From the NCBI GenBank assembly GCA_013815395.1, contig JACDGH010000090.1:1-9139 (forward strand): a DNA stretch of 9,139 nucleotides, written 5' to 3'. The stretch is from Parachlamydiaceae bacterium. GTDB taxonomy: Bacteria > Chlamydiota > Chlamydiia > Chlamydiales > Parachlamydiaceae. The number at the start of each line of letters is the position of its first letter. Position 1 is the stretch's first letter. Made by a program: the position numbers and the translations under genes. The notes beneath the pieces were generated by a model that saw only the letters and a list, made by a program, of their open reading frames with translations, did not search any database and was not told where the DNA came from. Positions 1 through 5,622 of the stretch are shown piece after piece.

Positions 1-1350
1 ATCCAAACTAAGGTGCGTGACTGGTGTCAATCTTTATCCGGCAAATATGCATCAATTACGTGCGAAAAAAGCACATTGCCCGCCAGCCAAATCAAAAATT
101 CCTTTCTGCGTGAATCTACTGAATCAGATCTTTTATTTATCACCTCATCTGATGTATTCTTAAAACCCTTTACCTTGCGCTTTCTGGCACAAAAAAACTT
201 ACCGATCATTGCACCTCTTCTGCGGCCTGCTCCTAAACATAGTGATGTGTATCGAAATTTTTTTTTGAGCGCAGATGAATCTGGATATTACAAAGAGCAT
301 CTGGACTATTATGACATCATGGAAAGAAAAAAAATTGGTACTTTTAAAGCCGATTGCGTGCATGCAGCCTATCTTATTCAAAATAAGTATGTGGATGAGC
401 TCTCCTTTGGCGAGCCTTCGTCTCCTTGGGATTTTATTGCCTTCAGCAATGTGGCTAGAGCTAATCAAATTTCTCAATTTATTTGCAATGAAAGAGAATT
501 TGGATTCTTCAACTTTGGCGTTCTTCAGAAGGATATATTGATTCCTTGTGTGACAAAAAATATCGATAGGGAAGATGTGCGTGAAATTGCTTCTAGATTA
601 AATCCGGATGTAAATTCTGATGCGAATTTAAAGAAGTATCTTGAGCAATTTCCCGTCGATACCTATAGCTTGTTTCAGGTGAATGAAGACCTTTATTGGG
701 TCGATGAAAAATGGGATTGGGTAAAATCGCACTACATTAAAAAAGGTATAAAATGGGAACCTCAAATTGAAGAATTATTTTCCAAATATGTAAAAGCAGG
801 GGACACAGTATTGGATTTGGGAGGACATATTGGCACGCATGCATTGAGTTTATCGAGAATTGTAGGTAATAAAGGGGCTGTCCATGTGTTTGAACCACAA
901 GCGAAGCTTTTTACGGAATTAACTGTTAATGTAGCATTGAATAATTGTGAAAATGTTCACCCCCATCGAGTAGCTCTAGGGGAGTATGAAAAAATAGCTC
1001 ATATTTTTCATCCCTGCTCAACAAATGAAGGGATGGCTATGATTGGCGAAAATGGGGAAGCTATAAGCATGAAAAAATTAGATGATTTTAACATTCAAAA
1101 TGTTAGTTTTATCAAAATTGATATAGAAGGTTATGAAATTGAAGCTCTAAAAGGTGGAATAAAAACTATTCTTAAAAATAAACCAGTGATGATTGTAGAA
1201 GTACTACCGAATGCTGAATGTGAGCAAAGGCTGGATTTTATCAGAAATTTAGGGTATGAATTAAGCCCTCTTGAAGATTACAATTACTTGTGTATTCCAA
1301 AAGAAAAGGTTTTAGTAAGAGAAAAAATAGAGGATGTTATAATCCTTTAG
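1..1350 (+). CDS. Procollagen-galactosyltransferase-like domain fused to FkbM-family methyltransferase (5' partial)
   Basis: The frame is open to the first base of the window, so the true start lies upstream; the GTG at 13 is only the first start-type codon. Residues 1 to about 185 (counted from base 1) resemble the glycosyltransferase domain of collagen galactosyl- and PLOD-type enzymes: a strand followed by an acidic position (FITSSD), then IIAPLLRP, YRNFF, SGYY, a VHAAYLI segment, DFIAF and CNEREFGFF. Residues from about 240 form an FkbM-type SAM-dependent methyltransferase: SAM-binding VLDLGGHIGTHAL (about 270-282), VHVFEPQ (about 294-300) and IKIDIEGYEIEALKGG (about 371-386). By family knowledge, the first half would transfer a sugar and the second would O-methylate a glycan. 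Combining the two in one chain suggests building and capping of a surface or effector glycan, which is inference. No signal peptide or membrane helix is visible in the part present. It converges with the glycyl-tRNA synthetase gene. The methyltransferase call is strong and the glycosyltransferase call moderate. Confidence 0.85.
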   Translation: MQTKVRDWCQSLSGKYASITCEKSTLPASQIKNSFLRESTESDLLFITSSDVFLKPFTLRFLAQKNLPIIAPLLRPAPKHSDVYRNFFLSADESGYYKEHLDYYDIMERKKIGTFKADCVHAAYLIQNKYVDELSFGEPSSPWDFIAFSNVARANQISQFICNEREFGFFNFGVLQKDILIPCVTKNIDREDVREIASRLNPDVNSDANLKKYLEQFPVDTYSLFQVNEDLYWVDEKWDWVKSHYIKKGIKWEPQIEELFSKYVKAGDTVLDLGGHIGTHALSLSRIVGNKGAVHVFEPQAKLFTELTVNVALNNCENVHPHRVALGEYEKIAHIFHPCSTNEGMAMIGENGEAISMKKLDDFNIQNVSFIKIDIEGYEIEALKGGIKTILKNKPVMIVEVLPNAECEQRLDFIRNLGYELSPLEDYNYLCIPKEKVLVREKIEDVIIL

Positions 1351-1400
1351 CTCCCTTCGTCTCCGGTCTCTCCTCGACTCTACGTTCCCTCTTTAGCCCC
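1351..1400. other. Pyrimidine-rich, GC-rich spacer stretch
   Basis: Directly after the stop at 1348-1350, 41 of 50 bases on the plus strand are C or T, and 30 of 50 are G or C, counted by hand. This differs from the AT-rich spacers elsewhere in the window. No reading frame or symmetrical structure was seen in it. Function unknown; it could be a rho-utilisation-like (C-rich, G-poor) region for the upstream transcript or a remnant of older sequence. Confidence 0.4.
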
Positions 1401-1409
1401 TAAACTCAC

Positions 1410-1450
1410 AGAAGCAGATCTTCAGCTTTTCTTGCCTCAGATCTGCTTCT
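1410..1450. terminator. Perfect 12-bp stem between convergent genes (candidate bidirectional terminator)
   Basis: AGAAGCAGATCT at 1410-1421 is the exact reverse complement of AGATCTGCTTCT at 1439-1450, leaving a 17-nt loop. It lies in the 109-nt gap between two converging genes, where a shared transcription end is expected. Neither side carries a good T-run (plus side ctgccctaatt; minus side gtgagttt), so it is not a textbook intrinsic terminator. It may act with Rho or as an RNA-end-protecting hairpin. Confidence 0.5.
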
Positions 1451-1459
1451 CTGCCCTAA

Positions 1460-3025
1460 TTATTCTAGGCCGATATTTAACTTATCCTCAAGAAACTTTG
1501 GCACTTGCGCGATGGCAATGCGTTCTTGCTGCAAAGTGTCCCGGTAGCGAACAGTCACAGTCTGGTCGCTAAGTGTTTGCGTGTCAATGGTGAAGCAAAA
1601 GGGCGTGCCAGCTTCATCCATGCGTGCATACCTTTTTCCTACACTTTGCTTAACATCCAGCTGCACATTCCATTTCTTTCGCAAAGTAATATATAAATTG
1701 CGAGCTATTTCAGGCATGCCATCTTTATCGACAAGTGGGAATATGCCGGCTTTAATGGGAGCCATGCGTGGGTGGAATTTCATTACGACGCCGCTTGGGC
1801 GATTAGGGTCATCTGTATAAGCTTCGCAAAGCAATGCCAGAACACCGCGATCTGCGCCAGCTGAAGGCTCGATAATATGCGGAAAATACTTTTCATTGTT
1901 TTCTTGATTAAAATATTTAAAGCGATCCTCTTGTCCGGAATGGGAGGCATGCTGCCGCAGATCATAGTCGGTGCGGTGAGCGATGCCCTCAAGCTCGCCA
2001 AATCCAGGATCGGTGAACGGAAAGCGATATTCGATATCGCTGCTTCCAGACCCTTCTTTGGCATAGTGAGCCAATTCGACTTTAGTTTGTTCACGCAATC
2101 TCAAATTGTTAGCTGAAATACCTATCGATTGCCACCATTGATAGCGCTGTTGACGCCAGAACTCATACCAGGCAGCCGCATCTTTGGGGGGCACGAAGAA
2201 TTCAATCTCCATTTGTTCAAATTCTCGCGAGCGGAAAATATAATTGCGAGGGGTGACTTCATTTCGAAAGGCTTTTCCAATTTGGGCTATACCGAATGGA
2301 ATTTTTACTCGGCTTGTGTCAATAACATTGCGAAAATTTGCAAAAATCCCTTGAGCCGTTTCCGGACGCAAGTAAGCGACAGAAGTAGCATCTTCCATGG
2401 CTCCGACATTTGTCTTAAACATCAGATTAAATTGACGTGGCTCAGTCAAGGTGCCAGGAGTATCAGTATCAGGACCGATAGCTTCCTTTTGAATTTGAGA
2501 TGATAAATCCACATAGGGAGTTAGTGCTGTTGGAGCGATGACATCGCCTCCACCTTTCTTTTTTAGTAATTTCTCTGCCTTTTTGGTCCAATTGACAAGG
2601 GAATCATCACCTTCTAGAACAGTTAACCAGCCTAAAGTGATTTGTTGCTCTTTTTGCATGGCGATCACTTCTGCACATAGAAGGTGATCTGCCCGATAGC
2701 GGCTTTTTGTTTCTTTGCAATCGACCATTGGATCGCTAAAACCGCCGACATGGCCCGAAGCCACCCATACCTTGGGATTCATAACGATTGAGCAATCTAG
2801 GCCGACAATGTCAAGGAGATTGCCGTCGATGCCAGCTTTTGGGGCGCGTACAATATCGTACCACCAAGCATCTTTAATATTTCTTTTAAGTTCTACGCCT
2901 AAAGGACCGTAATCCCAAAAGCCATTGATGCCCCCGTAAATCTCTGAGGATTGAAATATAAATCCACGACGTTTGCATAAAGCAACTAATTTTTCCATTT
3001 TCCCTGAAGCTTTAACTTCGGACAT
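1460..3025 (-). CDS. glyS: Glycyl-tRNA synthetase, homodimeric class II type
   Basis: It charges tRNA-Gly with glycine in the cytosol. The 521-aa chain is the single-chain alpha2 type (bacterial examples are about 450-520 aa), not the alpha2beta2 type. Hallmarks, numbered from the Met at 3025: N-terminal RRGFIFQSSEIYGG (19-32), GTLTEPRQFNLMFKT (191-205), YLRPETAQGIFANF (218-231), motif 2 FRNEVTPRNYIFRSREF (253-269), the glycine-pocket segment GELEGIAHRTDYDL (343-356), motif 3 GADRGVLALL (390-399), and a C-terminal anticodon-binding domain (about 415-515). Start choice: AAAAGG abuts the ATG at 3034 (zero spacing) but stands about 9 nt before the in-frame ATG at 3025, so 3025 is preferred; the longer form would add MNA. 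The gene sits downstream of the mgtE operon but behind a hairpin and T-run. All catalytic motifs look intact. Confidence 0.97.
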   Translation of the reverse strand: MSEVKASGKMEKLVALCKRRGFIFQSSEIYGGINGFWDYGPLGVELKRNIKDAWWYDIVRAPKAGIDGNLLDIVGLDCSIVMNPKVWVASGHVGGFSDPMVDCKETKSRYRADHLLCAEVIAMQKEQQITLGWLTVLEGDDSLVNWTKKAEKLLKKKGGGDVIAPTALTPYVDLSSQIQKEAIGPDTDTPGTLTEPRQFNLMFKTNVGAMEDATSVAYLRPETAQGIFANFRNVIDTSRVKIPFGIAQIGKAFRNEVTPRNYIFRSREFEQMEIEFFVPPKDAAAWYEFWRQQRYQWWQSIGISANNLRLREQTKVELAHYAKEGSGSSDIEYRFPFTDPGFGELEGIAHRTDYDLRQHASHSGQEDRFKYFNQENNEKYFPHIIEPSAGADRGVLALLCEAYTDDPNRPSGVVMKFHPRMAPIKAGIFPLVDKDGMPEIARNLYITLRKKWNVQLDVKQSVGKRYARMDEAGTPFCFTIDTQTLSDQTVTVRYRDTLQQERIAIAQVPKFLEDKLNIGLE

Positions 3026-3050
3026 AGCATTCATCCTTTTAGATCATTTG

Positions 3051-3086
3051 AAAAAAGCATTTTATCTAGAAGATAAATTAGAATGC
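3051..3086 (-). terminator. Hairpin plus T6, probable end of the mgtE operon
   Basis: Read on the minus strand, GCAT (3086-3083) pairs with ATGC (3060-3057), and TTTATCT (3077-3071) pairs with AGATAAA (3067-3061) around a 3-nt loop. A 5-nt bulge lies on one arm, and six T residues follow (3056-3051). The weak, AU-rich stem makes it a moderate terminator. It ends 25 nt before the synthetase start codon, so it could also work as a leader hairpin for that gene. Confidence 0.45.
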
Positions 3087-3105
3087 AAGCAGTTAAAAGG
3101 GGGAA
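3077..3105 (-). promoter_or_regulatory. Candidate promoter for the glycyl-tRNA synthetase gene
   Basis: On the minus strand a TCTAAT -10-like hexamer (3082-3077, five of six to consensus) lies 17 nt after a poor -35, TTCCCC (3105-3100). Transcription would start near 3070, about 45 nt before the start codon. The -10 lies inside the upstream arm of the hairpin at 3057-3086. No other promoter fits between that hairpin and the gene. The call rests on hexamer matching only. Confidence 0.3.
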
Positions 3106-3141
3106 AGTCTAATGTGCAATTAAGCATTATTTTCAGAGATT

Positions 3142-3501
3142 TCACTTAGACTGATCATCGAGATGAAACTGATGAAAGAATCGATGGATGAGAGGGGCGA
3201 AAATAATCGCAATAATTACTAAAAAAACAATGCCACTAAATAAGGCGTAGGTGCCGGCAAAAATTTTGCCGGCTTCAGTATTTAAAGGGGAGACTGGTCC
3301 CATGCCCGACAAGATCATAGAAGCATTCACATAAGCATCGATCCAGGGCAATTTTTCAAAATGATGATAACCTAACATTCCTAAAAAAAGCGAGATGGCT
3401 ATAATTGCGGAACCAATTAATACATTGCGCCCCAGTTTCTTTATAAATTGATGTGTCGCCATGCGCTTAGGAGGCTTTAAATCCGATTTCAAAGATTCCA
3501 T
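3142..3501 (-). CDS. Small two-helix membrane protein, degenerate potassium-channel-like pore
   Basis: The 119-aa protein has the order helix-pore loop-helix seen in two-transmembrane ion channels. A basic N-terminus (1-25) is followed by transmembrane helix 1 (about 27-46), a short amphipathic segment PWIDAYVNASMIL (52-64), a filter-position loop SGMGPV (65-70) and transmembrane helix 2 (about 79-102). It ends in the His-rich tail HRFFHQFH. The classical TVGYGD filter is absent, so potassium selectivity is doubtful. I recall similar ASMIL(T/S)GMGPV proteins annotated as hypothetical or two-pore-channel-like in other bacteria. Start choice: GAGGG ends 7 nt before the ATG at 3501; a TTG at 3507 is too close to that site. 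The gene lies 27 nt after the mgtE stop, so they are probably one operon, suggesting a role in ion balance. Function is unproven. Confidence 0.8.
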   Translation of the reverse strand: MESLKSDLKPPKRMATHQFIKKLGRNVLIGSAIIAISLFLGMLGYHHFEKLPWIDAYVNASMILSGMGPVSPLNTEAGKIFAGTYALFSGIVFLVIIAIIFAPLIHRFFHQFHLDDQSK

Positions 3502-3528
3502 AGTCAATCCCTCTAAAAAATTCAGCGT

Positions 3529-4905
3529 TTATAATAATGTGCCTTTTAACACTATCATTGCTATCGAAAAGTAGATAATCAGGCCTGTGACATCCACTAA
3601 GGTGGCAACAAATGGGGCTGAAGATACTGCAGGATCAAATCCACATCGTTTGAGTATGAGGGGAAGCATTGAACCTGATAAAGTTCCCCACAAAATGATT
3701 CCGATCAGCGCAAAGAAAATTGTCACGCCAATGAGTAACCAATGCACTCCATAGATATCTGAAAAATAACTCCACATAGCTACGCGGAAAAAACCTATTA
3801 ATCCCAGAAAAAATCCTAAAAAAATTCCAGAAAATATTTCTCTTCGCATCACCCTCCACCAATCTTTTAAACTCACTTCCCCCAAAGCTAATGCTCTTAT
3901 GATTAAAGTGGAAGCTTGGGATCCCGCATTGCCCCCACTAGAAATGATTAGAGGTAAAAAGAGCGCTAACACTACAGCTTTGGCAATCTCGTCGGCAAAG
4001 TAGCCCATGGCAGAGGCTGTTAACATTTCTCCTAGAAAAAGGATGACAAGCCAGCCAATTCGTTTGTACATCAAACTAAAAAAAGGAATTTCCATATAAG
4101 GCTCATTAAGGGCAGCATTACCCCCTACTTTTTGGAAGTCTTCAGTATCCTCTTCTACTGCAACGGCCATAATATCATCAAAGGTGACTATTCCTAACAG
4201 CATTCCTTTGTTGTCAATAACAGGCAGGGCAACACGTTCATATTTTCTAAAAATATTTACTGCCTGTTCTTCATCAAGGCCCACATTAAGAGCTATGAAT
4301 TTGTGGTCGGATAAATCCTTAACGTGTGCATCAAGCGAAGCGAATAAAAATTCGCGGATACGAAAATCGTCGATTAATTTTCCATCATCGTCTACAGCAT
4401 AAATGATGTTAATGGTTTCGCTGTCTTTCCCATTTTCTCGAATGTAATCTAAGACATGCCTGACTGTCCAATCCATTTTTATGGCAACATAATCAGGGGT
4501 CATTAATCGACCAACGCTGTCTTCAGGATATCCTAAAAGCTTGATTGAAAGCGTTCTTTCTTCTGGAGATAAATATTTTAAAAGCTGATTTGTTAAATCT
4601 GTAGGTAATTCTTCTAAAAGAGCCGTGCGATCATCTGGGGAAAGAGCATTAAGTAGATGCACAACTCGTAGGGATGGAAGAGAGGCTAGAATGCGCTTTT
4701 GAATTTTGAAAGGTAGGTATTCAAAAAGCCGCACTGATTTTGCGGCCGGAAGGACATTGAAAATCAGAAGTTCTTCCTCTATCGGACGGGATGCAATAAG
4801 ATCAACTAAATCCACTGTAGAAGCAGCAGTGAGCCCTTCAGAAAATTGATGAATATTTTCAGGAGTAAAAGGATCGTTAGGGAATATATGTCGGTAATTG
4901 TTCAT
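3529..4905 (-). CDS. mgtE: Magnesium transporter MgtE
   Basis: This inner-membrane, Mg2+-gated Mg2+ channel/transporter normally acts as a homodimer. The 458-aa length is typical. Domains: an N-terminal MgtE_N superhelical domain (about 20-128, with repeats such as LLEELPTDLTNQLLKYLSPEER), a pair of CBS domains (about 132-190, starting RLMTPDYVAI, and about 197-255, ending GIVTFDDIMAV), a connecting plug helix (about 256-278), and five membrane helices (about 282-455). Conserved pore signatures are intact: SSGGNAGSQAS (322-332) and SSAPFVATLVDVTGL (428-442), whose Asp438 sits where the family's pore aspartate is found. The cytosolic domains close the pore when Mg2+ is high, so regulation is probably mostly at protein level. 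No clear ribosome binding site precedes the ATG at 4905. It leads an operon with the small channel-like protein. Confidence 0.97.
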   Translation of the reverse strand: MNNYRHIFPNDPFTPENIHQFSEGLTAASTVDLVDLIASRPIEEELLIFNVLPAAKSVRLFEYLPFKIQKRILASLPSLRVVHLLNALSPDDRTALLEELPTDLTNQLLKYLSPEERTLSIKLLGYPEDSVGRLMTPDYVAIKMDWTVRHVLDYIRENGKDSETINIIYAVDDDGKLIDDFRIREFLFASLDAHVKDLSDHKFIALNVGLDEEQAVNIFRKYERVALPVIDNKGMLLGIVTFDDIMAVAVEEDTEDFQKVGGNAALNEPYMEIPFFSLMYKRIGWLVILFLGEMLTASAMGYFADEIAKAVVLALFLPLIISSGGNAGSQASTLIIRALALGEVSLKDWWRVMRREIFSGIFLGFFLGLIGFFRVAMWSYFSDIYGVHWLLIGVTIFFALIGIILWGTLSGSMLPLILKRCGFDPAVSSAPFVATLVDVTGLIIYFSIAMIVLKGTLL

Positions 4906-5112
4906 ATAGACTGAATATCAAATTTTTTAAAAATTAGCAAAAAAAACGTTATAAAAAACTTAAAAAAAACCCCTTCCCAAAAACAGAATAAAATATTACA
5001 ATGTGAGGTGTATTAAATAAGTAATTGTAAAAACTAACAAATCGATGTTAGTAAATTTTTATTTTTATAAATACTTATTAATAGTTTTTAATTAAAACCG
5101 AGGTTGTTTTAT
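4906..5112. other. AT-rich divergent intergenic region with A-tracts
   Basis: This 207-nt spacer separates the divergent mgtE and Tyr-Ala-Ala-Pro genes and must carry both promoters. It contains many A- or T-runs (T6 then A5 at 4923-4933, A8 at 4939-4946, A6 at 4953-4958, A8 at 4962-4969, A5 at 4979-4983), likely giving curved DNA. A TATAAA at 5066-5071 is a candidate -10 for the plus-strand gene, without a good -35. TATAAC (4953-4948) is a possible minus-strand -10. I found no M-box-like structure. No protein frame is supported here. Confidence 0.5.
5033..5052. promoter_or_regulatory. 7-bp inverted repeat, operator- or terminator-like
   Basis: ACTAACA (5033-5039) and TGTTAGT (5046-5052) are exact reverse complements around a 6-nt loop. 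T-rich sequence follows on the plus side (ATTTTTATTTTT) and TTTTTAC follows on the minus side. It lies about 60 nt upstream of the plus-strand gene's start and just upstream of a TATAAA box. It could be a regulator binding site or a weak bidirectional terminator. Confidence 0.3.
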
Positions 5113-5508
5113 ATGAATAAAATATTTTTAGGTTCTTTGCTTTCTATGATGGCAATTTTATTATTTGTGCAAAGTACTCCGCTTGAAGCTAGAAATCATC
5201 ATGGCCGCGGTGCTCATGTTCAAGTTGGTTTGGGTGCCAGTGTGGGAGCTCGCGACGCTTATGTTGTGCGCAGAACTGTTCGCCCGATGGTTTCCAGGCA
5301 AGTGGTGGTAGTACAGGATCCTTATTATGCTCCTGTTTATGCATATGCAGCACCTGCTTATGCAGCACCGGTTTATGCAGCACCTGCACCTGCTTACGCA
5401 GCACCAGTTTATGCAGCACCTGCTTATGTGGAGGAAGTCTATCAGGCTCCACGTTGCCGTCCTGTAAGTTTCGGCTTTGGCGGCTTATCTCTATTCTTTA
5501 ACTTATAA
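5113..5508 (+). CDS. Small secreted protein with Tyr-Ala-Ala-Pro repeats
   Basis: I do not recognise a named family. The 131-aa protein begins with a clear signal peptide (MNKIF, hydrophobic 5-20, likely cleavage after PLEA at residue 26), so it is exported to the periplasm or surface. The mature part has a basic/Gly region (27-48), a YVVRRTVRPMVSRQVVVVQDP segment (50-70), a low-complexity Tyr-Ala-Pro block (about 71-113) built of YAAP(V/A) units, and a Gly/Phe-rich end GFGGLSLFFNL. One Cys (115) is present in the mature chain. Tyr/Pro/Ala repeats of this kind occur in cell-surface and envelope-associated proteins; a structural or adhesive role is only a guess. Start choice: GAGG at 5100-5103 precedes the ATG at 5113 by 9 nt, which is better than the TTG at 5104. 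It stands alone, divergent from mgtE. Confidence 0.8.
   Translation: MNKIFLGSLLSMMAILLFVQSTPLEARNHHGRGAHVQVGLGASVGARDAYVVRRTVRPMVSRQVVVVQDPYYAPVYAYAAPAYAAPVYAAPAPAYAAPVYAAPAYVEEVYQAPRCRPVSFGFGGLSLFFNL
5344..5420 (+). repeat. Short in-gene tandem repeat, 15-bp period
   Basis: TATGCAGCACC (one copy TACGCAGCACC) occurs at 5344, 5359, 5374, 5395 and 5410. The spacing is 15, 15, 21 and 15 bp, always in frame, and encodes Tyr-Ala-Ala-Pro plus a Val/Ala-type linker. Near-identical codon choice between units points to recent slippage or unequal exchange, not to independent selection. Confidence 0.85.
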
Positions 5509-5510
5509 TG

Positions 5511-5555
5511 CAAAAAAATCTAGCGGTATGTCGTAAATCTTTAGGGCATACCGCT
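5511..5555 (-). terminator. Intrinsic terminator ending the metallophosphoesterase gene cluster
   Basis: AGCGGTATG (5522-5530) pairs with CATACCGCT (5547-5555), extended by a G-U and a C-G pair, around a 12-nt loop. On the minus strand it is followed by AGA and then seven T residues (5518-5512), a classic Rho-independent layout. On the plus strand only a weak CCTT follows, so it may still slow transcripts from the convergent secreted-protein gene. It begins 3 nt after that gene's stop codon. Confidence 0.75.
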
Positions 5556-5622
5556 CCTTGAGATGGTTTTAAACCTGAATCAAGCCTAAGCAAAGGTTTT
5601 GGGCTGCCGTTCGTCACTTCAT

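Noticed and set aside
1581..2503. Several plus-strand frames of 79-124 codons, and a minus-strand frame at 1783-2094
   Set aside because: All lie within the well-supported glycyl-tRNA synthetase gene and show no family features.
3026..3141. Possible T-box leader before the synthetase gene
   Set aside because: Only about 115 nt, no TGGNACCGCG-like T-box sequence, and the hairpin is better explained as the end of the upstream operon.
3635..3862. Minus-strand 75-codon frame
   Set aside because: Lies within mgtE in another frame; no ribosome site or recognisable motif.
4906..5100. Possible Mg2+ riboswitch (M-box) upstream of mgtE
   Set aside because: The spacer is mostly A/T runs, with no GC-paired multi-helix architecture or conserved M-box segments that I could see.
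5344..5420. CRISPR-like regular repeats
   Set aside because: The 15-bp period is in frame and encodes a protein repeat; there are no spacers of unique sequence.
5189..5452. Minus-strand frame of 87 codons opposite the Tyr-Ala-Ala-Pro gene, rich in HKQVL repeats
   Set aside because: It is the antisense image of the repeat block; the plus-strand frame has a signal peptide and ribosome site, and this one has neither.
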